Shown: piece after piece, positions 36,013-44,783 of the stretch | Layout: each line of letters starts with the position of its first letter | Numbering within the stretch: position 1 is the stretch's first letter | Source of the DNA: an uncultured Enterobacteriaceae bacterium | GTDB lineage: Bacteria; Pseudomonadota; Gammaproteobacteria; Enterobacterales; Enterobacteriaceae | Assembly: GCA_936920625.1 (NCBI GenBank) | Contig: CAKZHC010000004.1 | Coordinates: 1-44,783 of the forward strand | Direction: 5' to 3' | Length of the DNA: 44,783 nt | Notes under the pieces: model-generated | Told to the model about the DNA's origin: nothing | Seen by the model: the letters and a program-made list of their open reading frames with translations, nothing else | Database searches by the model: none | Position numbers and translations under genes: made by a program

Positions 36013-36561
36013 TTAGAAATAGTCGAGCCTGAAGTTGGCTATGGCGCTGAATTTACCGGGTATGATGTCGGGGGCAGGGGCTTTTTCGCTAGCGGACTGA
36101 CCCTGTAAATAAGCCTGAAATTGTAGAACTGGATCGCTACCGATCAAAGTGACAGCAGTAGTTGGCACCCCCAGTTTGATTTTTTCACCGTTGAAAGTGC
36201 TAATAGCAACACCCGCACCACTGGCAGTATTGCTATTAATCGCCAGAAGGTCAGTTCCGGTAATGGGAATACCAGTAAATGTAGTCGTGACCTTGTTTTT
36301 AGCATTATCACCTGTGAAGTCGCACTGCTCTAACCTAATATTGAAATCAATTGGTGTTGATGTTCCACCATTTTTTAAAGCAGCACTGGAAATAGCGCCT
36401 AATGGGATGGTCTGATTGATCGAATCTGCTGCAATAGAACATGGGGTATCAATTATTGTACCTGTAAACTCTATAGTACCATTACTTGGTTCTTCTGCCT
36501 GAGCAAATGAAGCGCTACCAAGAGCCATCACTGCCATTATCATTGTTTTACTCATTTTCAT
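36013..36561 (-). CDS. major fimbrial subunit (FimA-like pilin)
   Basis: 182 aa. Signal peptide of about 22 residues ends FAQA; the mature protein starts EEPSNGTIEFTGTIIDTPCSI with the first cysteine. The second is in LEQCDFTG, and the end is PGKFSAIANFRLDYF with penultimate Tyr, all typical of type 1-like pilins. It is first in the operon, followed by a strong hairpin. The frame is intact although the assembly genes are damaged. Upstream is 1 kb of AT-rich DNA likely to hold the promoter. Confidence 0.88.
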   Translation of the reverse strand: MKMSKTMIMAVMALGSASFAQAEEPSNGTIEFTGTIIDTPCSIAADSINQTIPLGAISSAALKNGGTSTPIDFNIRLEQCDFTGDNAKNKVTTTFTGIPITGTDLLAINSNTASGAGVAISTFNGEKIKLGVPTTAVTLIGSDPVLQFQAYLQGQSASEKAPAPDIIPGKFSAIANFRLDYF

Positions 36562-37610
36562 GAAGAATATATTCCTTGTTATATATTAAATAAAAAAAGC
36601 CAGCTTATTTTACAGCCGCTCTCATTCGTTATCATCCTTGTATAAAAAATGCGCAGTCATATAGAGAAAATATGTCAAAATAGCAATTACACTATTCATA
36701 TAAAGAATAGAATCTTTAATAATGCATAATACATATCATAATACTTTGACTGCTATACATTCTATCCTGAACTACCGGCTACATTAATCACATAATTATT
36801 TCTCCTGCATAAATAATACAACCACTGAGACAGTTCTGCATAGAATAATACAGCGATATCTCATGAAGTTAAACCAAAGTACTATAGCAATATGCTAATA
36901 GGAAAATCATTATACATAATGCATGTATGATAATGTTTATCAATAATTTCTCATATTGTTTGAAATAAATTAATGCAGATAAAATTGTTTTACTCTATTA
37001 ATAAAAAAATATATATCTATCAATTAATTTTTTGAGCATTGATAAGATCAATTTTTTTCCTTAGAGAAAATTAACTCTTGATAAAATCATTATTTGGAAT
37101 GAATTGATACGGATAAAATTGATTTATTCTTTTAATAAACAATTAGTTTCTTCATAACTTATAAGGTTTGATTTGTTTAGCAAAATCAACCTTTAACACT
37201 ACATCTGCCAAAGCGGTATGCTGAAAAAATAGTCAAATCATCAAAATTTACGCGACTACAATCGTTAGACATCTTTAACTGAATAACAAAAATCAGCTTC
37301 AAGTTAGCACTTTTATCTTTACATAACTGGGCTTTTCACAAGAAACATTTCATTAATATTTGTAAACTATAAGTTCTTTGTTGTTCAATTTGCCTGTAAA
37401 ACGGCATCAGGCTATCTGTATTTGCCAACAGAAAAGTCAGCTTTTTGACTAAAATAACCTTTAAATATTGCAATATCTTTCAGAAAAAGCAGGAATTTTA
37501 TTGGCGGGGAAGGTGAACCTGCTGCAAACTTCAGTGCTTTGATTTGTCTTTGCCAGCTTAACAAGGGAGTGTCTGCCTGCAAAAAATTGATCTTAAAATT
37601 ACAACAGCCA
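36562..37610. other. AT-rich fimbrial upstream region with imperfect repeats
   Basis: No gene seen on either strand. Composition is extremely A+T-rich, with runs such as AATTTTTTTCC and GATAAAATTG. An imperfect direct repeat of about 45 bases is visible: GCAGATAAAATTG...TTAATAAA at about 36961-37005 and CGGATAAAATTG...TTAATAAA at about 37097-37140. I found no inverted repeats like those of the fimS switch and no recombinase gene. Silencing by H-NS-type proteins is likely but inferred. Confidence 0.5.
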
Positions 37611-37634
37611 AAAACCCAGCAATAGCTGGGTTTT
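37611..37634 (-). terminator. rho-independent terminator of rpmE
   Basis: AAAACCCAGC-AATA-GCTGGGTTTT is symmetric. Read leftward, the CCCAGC/GCTGGG stem is followed by TTTTT, nine bases after the rpmE stop. Its symmetry could let it act on both strands. Confidence 0.85.
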
Positions 37635-37643
37635 CACACTAGC

Positions 37644-37856
37644 TTATTTGTTACCCGGAATACTGAAACGCTTGTTGAAACGCTCAACACGACCACCAGT
37701 GTCTACAACACGCTGCTTGCCTGTATAGAACGGGTGACATTTGCCGCACACATCCAGATTAAGGTCATGGCCTACTGTAGAACGCGTTTTGATGACATTT
37801 CCACAAGAGCACGTTGCCATAATTTCGGCATATTTCGGATGGATATCTTTTTTCAT
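37644..37856 (-). CDS. rpmE: 50S ribosomal protein L31 (zinc type)
   Basis: 70-aa ribosomal protein L31. The four zinc ligands are present at C16, C18, C37 and C40 (ATCSCGN and DVCGKCHPF), so this is the zinc-containing form. The start MKKDIHPKY matches E. coli exactly; the frame is open 21 codons further upstream, but that stretch is leader. It is divergent from priA as in E. coli. Here a fimbrial island lies downstream in place of the usual neighbour. Confidence 0.97.
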   Translation of the reverse strand: MKKDIHPKYAEIMATCSCGNVIKTRSTVGHDLNLDVCGKCHPFYTGKQRVVDTGGRVERFNKRFSIPGNK

Positions 37857-38164
37857 AAAGCACCTCATAAAGCCGTGTCGCTCTCCCGTGCCAGACATAC
37901 GCCTGCACCGGTACCACACGATGTTACTAATTCAGATTGCATAATAATCGCGTCTCCTCGGTCCACCGCGGCTAAACAGGCGCTGTGAGCAGAAACGAAT
38001 AATGCATTCATAAACAAACGCCCACCCTAATTTGTTAACCAGGAAAAACGCCTTTCAAAGGCAGCGAACTATACAGAAAATAACCGACAGGAGCAATCAA
38101 ATCCTCGCATCCCGGCTCCTACGGTGTACACTAGCTGGCTTAGCCTTTCCACAGGTCATAGTGA
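37857..38164. promoter_or_regulatory. rpmE-priA divergent intergenic region
   Basis: About 308 bases with no gene. Leftward, TATTAT within ATTATTATGCAAT (around 37942) could be a -10 for rpmE. In E. coli the L31 leader mediates autogenous control, but I did not identify the structure. Rightward, no clear priA promoter was recognised. Confidence 0.35.
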
Positions 38165-40363
38165 ATGACTGTTGTTAAAGTTGCCTTACCCGTCCCTCTG
38201 CCAGCGCAATTTGACTATATCTTGCCCCCTGGCTTGTCATCTGTCTGCATTGGCGGTCGCGTTTGCGTGCCTTTTGGAAGGCGCGACGCTATCGGCATTG
38301 TGACGACAATCGCTGCAGAAAGCCAGTTACCAAAAGCGGAGCTGAAATCCGTTAGAGAGGTGCTGGATAGTAACACACTATTTCTGCCTTCTCTCTGGCG
38401 CACACTGATTTGGGCTTCTCGTTACTATCATCACCCTGTAGGGCAGGTACTGTTTCATGCTTTACCTGTGTTATTAAGGCAGGGAAAAGCTTGCGAAAAA
38501 ACCACGCTGTGGCAGTGGATGATTACCGAACAGGGTAAACAGGTCTCCGCTGAAAGCCTGAAGCGTGCACCCCGGCAGAGACAGGCATTAGCCACTTTGC
38601 GGCAACACCCACTTTACCGCCATCAAATAAGTCAATTTGACATCAATAACGCTACTTTGCATGCACTGCGCAACCGGGGGTTATGTGATTTACATCCTGC
38701 AAAACAGACTGCCATAGACTGGCGCAGGCAGGAAATTCTTCATAGTGAACGCCTGCAGTTAAATAGTGAGCAGGCGGCGGCAGTTGCAGCAATTTCCAGT
38801 GAAAGCGATCGTTTCACTGCCTGGTTGCTGGCTGGAATCACAGGCTCGGGCAAAACAGAAGTCTACCTCAGCGTACTGGAAGATGTGCTAAAAAATGGTC
38901 GTCAGGCACTGGTTTTAGTACCAGAAATTAGTCTCACACCACAGACAATTACCCGCTTCCGCCAGCGCTTTAACGTACCGATAGATGTACTCCACTCAGG
39001 CCTCAATGAGAGTGAGCGGCTGGGCGTCTGGCTACGTGCACGGGATGGCGAGAATGCTATTATTATCGGCACCCGTTCTGCACTTTTTACTCCGCTAGTG
39101 CGCCCTGGCGTGATTATTATTGATGAAGAACATGATGGGTCCTATAAACAACAGGAAGGCTGGCGTTATCACGCACGCGATTTAGCAGTTTTTCGCGCAA
39201 GAGAGGAAAATATACCCATCATAATGGGTTCAGCAACGCCCGCGCTGGAGACACTGGAAAATGCTAAGTGCGGTAAATATCGCCTGATCACCCTAAGTCA
39301 GCGCGCAGGAAACGCCACGATAGCCACTCAACAACTTATCGATATAAAAGGGTCTCCGTTAAAAAACGGTCTGTCCCCTACTCTCATAGCAAAAATATCT
39401 GAACATTTGCAAGCCGAAAATCAGGTCCTGCTGTTTCTTAATCGCCGGGGTTATTCGCCAGCGCTCTTATGCCATGAGTGCGGCTGGATTGCCGAGTGCA
39501 AACGTTGCGATCACTACTTTACCTATCATCATCAGCAAAGCCATTTACGCTGTCACCACTGCGATGGTCAGCAAAAAGTGCCATATCAGTGCGAACAGTG
39601 TGGTTCTACACAACTGATGCCAGCAGGAATTGGCACAGAACAACTGGAGCAACAGCTCAAGTGCCAGTTTCCTCAGGTTGCGATTACGCGTATTGATCGC
39701 GATACCACACGCCGCAAAGGTGCCCTGGAGTTACAGCTTACAGAGATCTACCGCGGTGGTACTCGTATTCTGGTCGGCACCCAGATGCTGGCAAAAGGCC
39801 ATCACTTTCCTGATGTCACACTGGTAGCATTATTAAACGTCGATGGTGCCCTATTTTCGGCAGATTACCGTTCAGCCGAACGTTTTGCCCAGCTCTATAT
39901 ACAGGTTGCCGGACGCGCCGGACGCGCCGGTAAACAGGGTGAAGTACTGCTACAGACTCATCATTCGGAACATCCTTTACTGCAAACGCTGCTACACCAG
40001 GGCTACGATGCCTTTGCCCATCAAACTCTGGAAGAGCGCCGTGCAGTCTTTTTGCCACCATTCACCAGCCATATTCTGTTTCGGGCTGAAGATCACGATA
40101 ATCAGCAAGCACAACTATTTCTGCAACAACTGCGTGAGCTATTTCAATCCAGCCCGTTACATGATGAAAACTGCTGGATAATGGGCCCGGTTCCTGCTCT
40201 TCAGGCAAAGCGAGGTGGCCGGTATCGCTGGCAACTCCTGCTCCAGCACCCCAGTCGCATCGGTTTGCAGCGTCTGGTTCAGAATCTGCTACCGCAGGTT
40301 GAAGGCTTCCCCCTTGCGCGCAGGGTCAAATGGTCAGTCGATGTTGACCCAACGGAGACCTAA
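38165..40363 (+). CDS. priA: primosomal helicase PriA
   Basis: 3'-to-5' DNA helicase that restarts collapsed replication forks by loading DnaB. 732 aa, exactly as E. coli. N-terminal 3'-DNA-binding domain (VALPVPLPAQFDYILPPG), Walker A GSGKTE near residue 227, Walker B IIDEEHD, GSATPALE. Eight zinc cysteines lie in four CxxC pairs: CHECGWIAECKRC, CHHC and CEQC. QVAGRAGRAGKQGEV closes the helicase part. It is intact. The start follows the family. Confidence 0.96.
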   Translation: MTVVKVALPVPLPAQFDYILPPGLSSVCIGGRVCVPFGRRDAIGIVTTIAAESQLPKAELKSVREVLDSNTLFLPSLWRTLIWASRYYHHPVGQVLFHALPVLLRQGKACEKTTLWQWMITEQGKQVSAESLKRAPRQRQALATLRQHPLYRHQISQFDINNATLHALRNRGLCDLHPAKQTAIDWRRQEILHSERLQLNSEQAAAVAAISSESDRFTAWLLAGITGSGKTEVYLSVLEDVLKNGRQALVLVPEISLTPQTITRFRQRFNVPIDVLHSGLNESERLGVWLRARDGENAIIIGTRSALFTPLVRPGVIIIDEEHDGSYKQQEGWRYHARDLAVFRAREENIPIIMGSATPALETLENAKCGKYRLITLSQRAGNATIATQQLIDIKGSPLKNGLSPTLIAKISEHLQAENQVLLFLNRRGYSPALLCHECGWIAECKRCDHYFTYHHQQSHLRCHHCDGQQKVPYQCEQCGSTQLMPAGIGTEQLEQQLKCQFPQVAITRIDRDTTRRKGALELQLTEIYRGGTRILVGTQMLAKGHHFPDVTLVALLNVDGALFSADYRSAERFAQLYIQVAGRAGRAGKQGEVLLQTHHSEHPLLQTLLHQGYDAFAHQTLEERRAVFLPPFTSHILFRAEDHDNQQAQLFLQQLRELFQSSPLHDENCWIMGPVPALQAKRGGRYRWQLLLQHPSRIGLQRLVQNLLPQVEGFPLARRVKWSVDVDPTET

Positions 40364-40665
40364 CTAAAGGAAGCTGGGTCGTAAAAAACAACCTTAATTG
40401 CTTTCTTAATGCAAATATGATGGCCATATACTTCCATTCTCTGATAAACAATATTAAGAACAGTAGTTTTGTCTGGCTAAAATTAGCCTAAGGTCTGGTT
40501 CTGCTGAAGACAAATGGCATCAGTGTTACATTACTTAACTGTAACTTTCAGAAATCAAAGGCCTTGCAGCAGAATGACAGGTAAAAAGTAAACACCATCC
40601 AGACATCAAAAATGTTTGCAAAATGATACAGTCAAGCAGAGTTAAACTGGCCAATGGAGAGGTAA
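40364..40665 (+). promoter_or_regulatory. priA-cytR intergenic region
   Basis: About 302 bases without a gene. E. coli cytR is controlled by CRP and CytR. The nearest candidate here is TGTTTGCAAAATGATACA at about 40612-40629, a poor CRP match, so I make no firm call. The ribosome site GGAGAGG at 40656-40662 belongs to cytR. Confidence 0.3.
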
Positions 40666-41697
40666 GTGTTGGAACGCAAGCAAACATCATCGGGTGTTAC
40701 GATGAAAGACGTCGCGGAAAAAGCAGGAGTTTCAACGGCTACAGTTTCCCGTACATTAATGAATCCAGAAAAAGTGTCTGCCTCTACCCGTGATAAGGTC
40801 GAACAGGCCTTAATCGCTGTTGGCTACACCCCACAGTTACTTAGCCGCAGTGCTAAACATAACGATACACACATCATTCTGGTTGTAGTTCCAAATATAT
40901 GTGACTCCTTTTTCAGCGAAATTATTCGCGGTATTGAAATCACCGCCGCGCACAATGGCTATCTGGTAATAGTCGGGGATTGCGCCCATCAGAATCAGTG
41001 GGATAAGTTATTAATCAACTTACTGGTAACGCGTCAGATCGATGGCATGGTACTGCTTGGTTCCCGATTACCTTTTGATGTCCGGTTTGATGAACAGCGT
41101 TATCTGCTACCTATAGTGATGGCCAATGAATTTAATCCGGAGCTGAAACTACCGACAGCCCATATTGATAACCTGACAGCTGCATTCGAAGCAGTCAGCC
41201 ATCTTCTGAAACTGGGGCATCGGCATATAGCCTGTATTACGGGGCCAAAAGAGACGGGGCTAACTCAGTATCGGCTGCAAGGCTATATTCAGGCACTGCG
41301 CCGCAATGGGATAGCCATAGAAACACAATGGATAATTCAGGGAAATTGCACTTTCGAGGCCGGTAAAAAAGCGCTGCATACACTGGTTAGTCAGCCCAAT
41401 CCTCCCGGAGCAATTTTTTGCCATAATGACATTATGGCTCTGGGTGTCATCGCGCAGGCAAAGCTTATGAACCTGCGCATACCTGAAGATATCTCCGTGG
41501 TGGGATTCGACGATATCGAAATAGCACAATGTAGCGACCCGCCACTGACTACGATATCTCAGCCTCGCTTCGAAATTGGCTGTGAGACAATGCGGCTCCT
41601 GCTGGAGCAAATGAAGGGCAAAAAAATCAGCAATGAGTCACGACTGCTGGATTTTACACTTAAAATCCGTCACAGTACCGCTGTAGCCCGACGCTAG
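40666..41697 (+). CDS. cytR: LacI-family repressor of nucleoside genes CytR
   Basis: 343 aa (E. coli 341). N-terminal LacI HTH at about residues 12-32 (MKDVAEKAGVSTATVSRTLMNPEKV), then the periplasmic-binding-like core with CDSFFSEIIRGIE, QIDGMVLLGSRLP, HIDNLTAAFEAV and DPPLTTISQP, all CytR-specific. It represses nucleoside uptake and catabolism jointly with CRP. GTG 40666 is three bases after GGAGAGG, and TTG 40669 is six bases after it; either could be used. It is intact but more diverged than its neighbours. Confidence 0.93.
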   Translation: MLERKQTSSGVTMKDVAEKAGVSTATVSRTLMNPEKVSASTRDKVEQALIAVGYTPQLLSRSAKHNDTHIILVVVPNICDSFFSEIIRGIEITAAHNGYLVIVGDCAHQNQWDKLLINLLVTRQIDGMVLLGSRLPFDVRFDEQRYLLPIVMANEFNPELKLPTAHIDNLTAAFEAVSHLLKLGHRHIACITGPKETGLTQYRLQGYIQALRRNGIAIETQWIIQGNCTFEAGKKALHTLVSQPNPPGAIFCHNDIMALGVIAQAKLMNLRIPEDISVVGFDDIEIAQCSDPPLTTISQPRFEIGCETMRLLLEQMKGKKISNESRLLDFTLKIRHSTAVARR

Positions 41698-41864
41698 CAG
41701 CTAGCAGTAACTTGAGGGTTTTATGTGGTTTTAGTTAGCTCTGAATCAAATTTTCTGCGGCTATTCTTCTCTCTTTTGAGTGACACGGCATACTGGACTC
41801 ATACTTAAATAACACACTGAATAGCCAGATACCTTTTAATACTTTGGATTGATACGGAACGATA

Positions 41865-42701
41865 GTGGCACGAAAAGATTATGTAGGCCGCGAGCGTTCA
41901 ACAGAGACGCATCGTAAAAAAAACACTAATAAGTCCGGCAAAAAGAAGCGCAGTAGCGGTTCCAGGGCCTCTGCCTCAATGATAGTCTTTGCGGCCATCG
42001 TTATAGTAACTTTTATCAGTGGTCTGTGGTTTATCACTCATCATAAAAAAGAAAAGGGCCATACTGTCGCTCCTGTTAATCGGACACTGAACAACGGCCT
42101 TCCACCGAAGCCTGAAGAACGATGGCGTTACATCAAAGAACTTGAAAATCGCCAGGTTATTGTTCCCGCCCCTACTGAACCCAACGCTGGAGGCAATGTC
42201 CGTTCCAAAACACAACTCACAGACGAACAGCGACAACTACTTGAACAGATACAGGCAGACATGAAACAGCCTCCAACGCCACTTAATGAGATACCACAGA
42301 ATGGCCAGTCATCCCGGCAAATTCTACGGCAGCAGAATCAGCTGCAAATGCAGTCACGTTTACCCCCGCCCCATTTACCCGCTAACACGAAGCACCCTGC
42401 TGCGACTGAATCAACAATGCAGCGCCCACAAACTGAGCTAACATCAAAAGAACAAGAGAAAAAATCTCACCACTGGCTGATACAGTGTGGATCATTTAAA
42501 GCGACATCCCAGGCTGAGTCGATGCGCGCCAGGCTGGCCATTGAGGGAGTTGAAAGTCGGATAACCACTAGAGGTGACTGGAATCGGGTGATATTAGGCC
42601 CATTTAACCATCGCAGCACCGTTGATGACATGCTTAAGCGCCTGCAAAATTCTGTCCATATAAACTGCATCCCGGTAGCGGGCGGGATTGAAACTCACTA
42701 A
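41865..42701 (+). CDS. ftsN: cell division protein FtsN
   Basis: Late divisome protein that activates septal peptidoglycan synthesis. 278 aa with GTG start (GGAA upstream). Short basic cytoplasmic part, membrane helix at residues ~38-57, the conserved NGLPPKPEERWRYIKELENRQ and LTDEQRQLLEQIQADM segments, a Gln/Pro-rich linker and a C-terminal SPOR domain (~202-275, HHWLIQCGSFK...CIPVAGG). It is about 40 residues shorter than E. coli FtsN because of a reduced linker. It lies 167 bases after cytR. The hslVU heat-shock promoter overlaps its last codons. Confidence 0.95.
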   Translation: MARKDYVGRERSTETHRKKNTNKSGKKKRSSGSRASASMIVFAAIVIVTFISGLWFITHHKKEKGHTVAPVNRTLNNGLPPKPEERWRYIKELENRQVIVPAPTEPNAGGNVRSKTQLTDEQRQLLEQIQADMKQPPTPLNEIPQNGQSSRQILRQQNQLQMQSRLPPPHLPANTKHPAATESTMQRPQTELTSKEQEKKSHHWLIQCGSFKATSQAESMRARLAIEGVESRITTRGDWNRVILGPFNHRSTVDDMLKRLQNSVHINCIPVAGGIETH

Positions 42702-42712
42702 ACTCACCCCAT
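42688..42712 (+). promoter_or_regulatory. sigma-32 (heat-shock) promoter of hslVU
   Basis: TTGAAA (42688-42693), a 13-base spacer and CCCCAT (42707-42712, followed by AT) match the sigma-32 consensus very closely. The -35 box is inside the final codons of ftsN. Transcription would begin near 42720, about 70 bases before hslV. hslVU is a known heat-shock operon. Confidence 0.88.
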
Positions 42713-42787
42713 ATCTTATCTGCTTTCATGCCTTCCCTCCAGCCTGTCTGCGGGAATTATTTTTTAATGACAACAGGGGGCTTACCC

Positions 42788-43318
42788 GTGACAACAATAG
42801 TAAGCGTAAGACGCGACGGCCAGGTAGTCATTGGTGGTGACGGCCAAGCTACTCTTGGTAATACGGTAATGAAAGGCAACGTTAAAAAAGTACGCCGCCT
42901 CTACAATGATAAAGTGATAGCCGGATTTGCCGGTGGTACTGCCGATGCCTTTACTCTGTTCGAACGCTTCGAGCGCAAGCTGGAAATGCATCAGGGTCAT
43001 CTGGTAAAAGCTGCGGTAGAGTTAGCCAAAGACTGGCGTACTGACCGCATGCTACGCAAACTGGAAGCTCTGCTAGCCGTTGCGGATGAAACAGCTTCAC
43101 TTATTATCACTGGTAACGGGGATGTTATCCAGCCAGAGAAAGACCTGATTGCTATCGGTTCTGGTGGTCCTTATGCCCAGGCAGCCGCACGCGCACTGCT
43201 GGAAAATACCGAGCTCGGCGCAAGTGAGATAGCAAAAAAATCTCTGAATATCGCCGGGGACATCTGCATCTACACTAACCATAATATAACAATCGAAGAA
43301 CTACCGTCTAAATCGTAA
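42788..43318 (+). CDS. hslV: ATP-dependent protease subunit HslV (ClpQ)
   Basis: Proteolytic core of the HslUV protease. 176 aa, nearly identical to E. coli. GTG 42788 is the start because removal of Met must expose the catalytic Thr of (M)TTIVSVRR; the in-frame ATGs at 42728 and 42767 would bury it. GGGGG precedes by about nine bases. GDGQATLGNT, GFAGGTADAFTLFERFE and the cation-binding GDICIYTNH are present. It is co-transcribed with hslU, 12 bases downstream. Confidence 0.97.
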   Translation: MTTIVSVRRDGQVVIGGDGQATLGNTVMKGNVKKVRRLYNDKVIAGFAGGTADAFTLFERFERKLEMHQGHLVKAAVELAKDWRTDRMLRKLEALLAVADETASLIITGNGDVIQPEKDLIAIGSGGPYAQAAARALLENTELGASEIAKKSLNIAGDICIYTNHNITIEELPSKS

Positions 43319-43330
43319 GGAACATCAATT

Positions 43331-44662
43331 ATGTCTGAAATGACGCCTCGCGAAATCGTCAGCGAACTTAACCGTTTTATCATCGGCCAGGACGGAGCCA
43401 AACGTGCCGTCGCTATCGCGCTACGTAATCGCTGGCGTCGCATGCAGCTGGATGAAGAATTACGTCACGAAGTAACCCCAAAAAATATTCTGATGATTGG
43501 GCCAACTGGTGTAGGCAAAACCGAAATCGCCCGCCGTCTGGCTAAATTAGCTAATGCTCCTTTTATTAAAGTAGAAGCGACAAAATTTACTGAAGTCGGC
43601 TATGTTGGTAAAGAAGTAGATTCCATTATCCGTGATTTGACCGATTCAGCCCTTAAGATGATGCGGCAACAGGCCATTGAAAAGAATCGCTTCCGTGCCG
43701 AAGAACTTGCAGAAGAACGAATTCTTGATGTACTGGTTCCGCCAGCAAAAAATAACTGGGGCCAGCTGGAAGCGACTGGCGAACTCTCTACAGCCCGAAA
43801 CACATTTCGCAAAAAGCTGCGTGAAGGGCAGCTGGATAATAAAGAGATTGAAATTAATTTATCAGCTACTTCAATGGGCATCGAAATTATGGCCCCCCCA
43901 GGTATGGAAGAGATGACCAACCAGTTACAGTCGATGTTTCAGAATCTTGGTGGGCAGAAACAGAAACTTCGCAAATTGAAGATCAAAGAAGCGCTAAAAG
44001 TATTAGTGGAAGAAGAAGCTGCAAAACTAATTAATCATGAAGAACTGAAAGAGCAGGCTATTGAAGAGGTGGAACAACACGGTATTGTTTTCATCGATGA
44101 GATTGATAAAGTCTGCAAGCGTGGAGAAACGTCTGGCCCCGATGTTTCCCGTGAAGGTGTGCAGCGCGACTTATTACCTCTGGTTGAGGGTTGCACCGTA
44201 TCGACTAAACACGGCATGGTTAAAACTGATCATATTTTATTCATCGCCTCGGGGGCTTTCCAGATCGCAAGCCCATCCGATCTGATTCCTGAGCTACAGG
44301 GGCGACTACCAATTCGCGTTGAATTGCAGGCTTTAACTACCAGTGATTTCGAACGTATTCTCACTGAGCCCAATGCGTCAGTCACCGTGCAATACAAAGC
44401 ACTGATGAAAACGGAAGGGGTAGATATACATTTTACCGATGATGGCGTCCGCCATATTGCACAGGCAGCCTGGCAGGTGAATGAAACCACTGAAAATATC
44501 GGTGCACGCCGCCTGCATACTGTATTGGAACGTTTAATGGAAGAGATCTCTTTTGATGCAAGTGATCGCCAGGGTGAGTCAATTACTATTGATGCAAAAT
44601 ATGTTGCCAGCCATCTTGATAAGCTAGTAGCCGACGAAGATCTTAGCCGCTTTATTTTGTAA
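43331..44662 (+). CDS. hslU: ATPase subunit HslU (ClpY)
   Basis: AAA+ unfoldase that feeds HslV. 443 aa, equal to E. coli. Walker A GPTGVGKTE (residues 57-65), pore motif KFTEVGYVGK, Walker B GIVFIDEIDKV, sensor region NIGARRLHTVLERL, and the C-terminal LSRFIL that docks into HslV. AAGGA lies nine bases before the ATG. The remaining 121 bases of the window show only weak hairpins (for example CTGCTGTTTTACAGGCAG near 44731). Confidence 0.97.
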   Translation: MSEMTPREIVSELNRFIIGQDGAKRAVAIALRNRWRRMQLDEELRHEVTPKNILMIGPTGVGKTEIARRLAKLANAPFIKVEATKFTEVGYVGKEVDSIIRDLTDSALKMMRQQAIEKNRFRAEELAEERILDVLVPPAKNNWGQLEATGELSTARNTFRKKLREGQLDNKEIEINLSATSMGIEIMAPPGMEEMTNQLQSMFQNLGGQKQKLRKLKIKEALKVLVEEEAAKLINHEELKEQAIEEVEQHGIVFIDEIDKVCKRGETSGPDVSREGVQRDLLPLVEGCTVSTKHGMVKTDHILFIASGAFQIASPSDLIPELQGRLPIRVELQALTTSDFERILTEPNASVTVQYKALMKTEGVDIHFTDDGVRHIAQAAWQVNETTENIGARRLHTVLERLMEEISFDASDRQGESITIDAKYVASHLDKLVADEDLSRFIL

Positions 44663-44783
44663 TTTTCCTGCCGGCCTGTTACTAGAGCTTCTTTCAAGCC
44701 GGATTTTATGCGCAACCCCCCTTGACCGGGGCTGCTGTTTTACAGGCAGTATTTCACAGCACATGGAATGTGGCGCGCAATAA

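Noticed and set aside
36900..37200. Invertible fimbrial switch (fimS type)
   Set aside because: The repeats here are direct and imperfect, no matching inverted pair was found, and no recombinase gene lies nearby.
1..44783. CRISPR arrays, tRNA genes, complete insertion sequences
   Set aside because: No regularly spaced repeats, no cloverleaf I could recognise, and no transposase or integrase frame were found; the duplicated units lack terminal inverted repeats.

Overview
The window is a piece of an Enterobacterales chromosome. The backbone genes and their order match the murI–hslU neighbourhood near 90 min of the E. coli map, read in reverse: murI-btuB, trmA, yijD-fabR, sthA, oxyR, argHGBC/argE, ppc, metF, metL-metB, metJ, rpmE, priA, cytR, ftsN, hslV-hslU. 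argG lies inside an argCBGH operon and encodes the short (405 aa) ArgG. That arrangement is found in Erwinia/Pantoea-, Serratia- and Yersinia-like lineages rather than in E. coli. The sequence leans AT-rich, and several accessory genes carry single nonsense or frameshift lesions. This fits a host-associated or otherwise decaying lineage; I cannot name the species.

Backbone. Nearly all core genes look intact and close to E. coli length. They cover cell wall precursor synthesis (murI), B12 uptake (btuB), tRNA m5U54 (trmA), fatty-acid and redox control (fabR, sthA, oxyR), arginine and methionine synthesis (argECBGH; metF, metL, metB, metJ), anaplerosis (ppc), translation and replication (rpmE, priA), nucleoside regulation (cytR), division (ftsN) and proteolysis (hslVU). 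Recognisable control sites are two ARG boxes between argC and argE, MetJ boxes before metF and between metB and metJ, an OxyR-type site before oxyR, and a very good sigma-32 promoter for hslVU overlapping the ftsN stop. No intact cobalamin riboswitch could be recognised before btuB.

Island 1 (about 4237–12205) splits trmA from yijD, which are neighbours in E. coli. It holds a queC gene and two similarly built cassettes. Each has a leftward 138-aa hexapeptide-repeat (beta-helix) gene in an almost perfectly duplicated ~0.8 kb unit, then TGCAA-type palindromes, then a rightward HTH regulator whose 3' end overlaps the next gene. In cassette 1 the regulator is broken by a frameshift and a Trp-to-amber change. 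It is followed by a chimeric gene made by an out-of-frame 374-bp tandem duplication, a LuxR-ligand-domain-like protein and a hotdog thioesterase. In cassette 2 the regulator is intact and overlaps a six-helix membrane protein resembling the VUT/YhhQ family of queuosine-precursor transporters. This is the best candidate here for an undescribed system.

Island 2 (about 30400–37600) lies between metJ and rpmE. It is a leftward chaperone-usher fimbrial operon: major pilin, terminator, pilin remnant, usher, chaperone, minor pilin, tip adhesin. The usher is frameshifted at an A8 tract and the chaperone has a Trp-to-TGA stop. About 1 kb of very AT-rich DNA with imperfect repeats precedes it.
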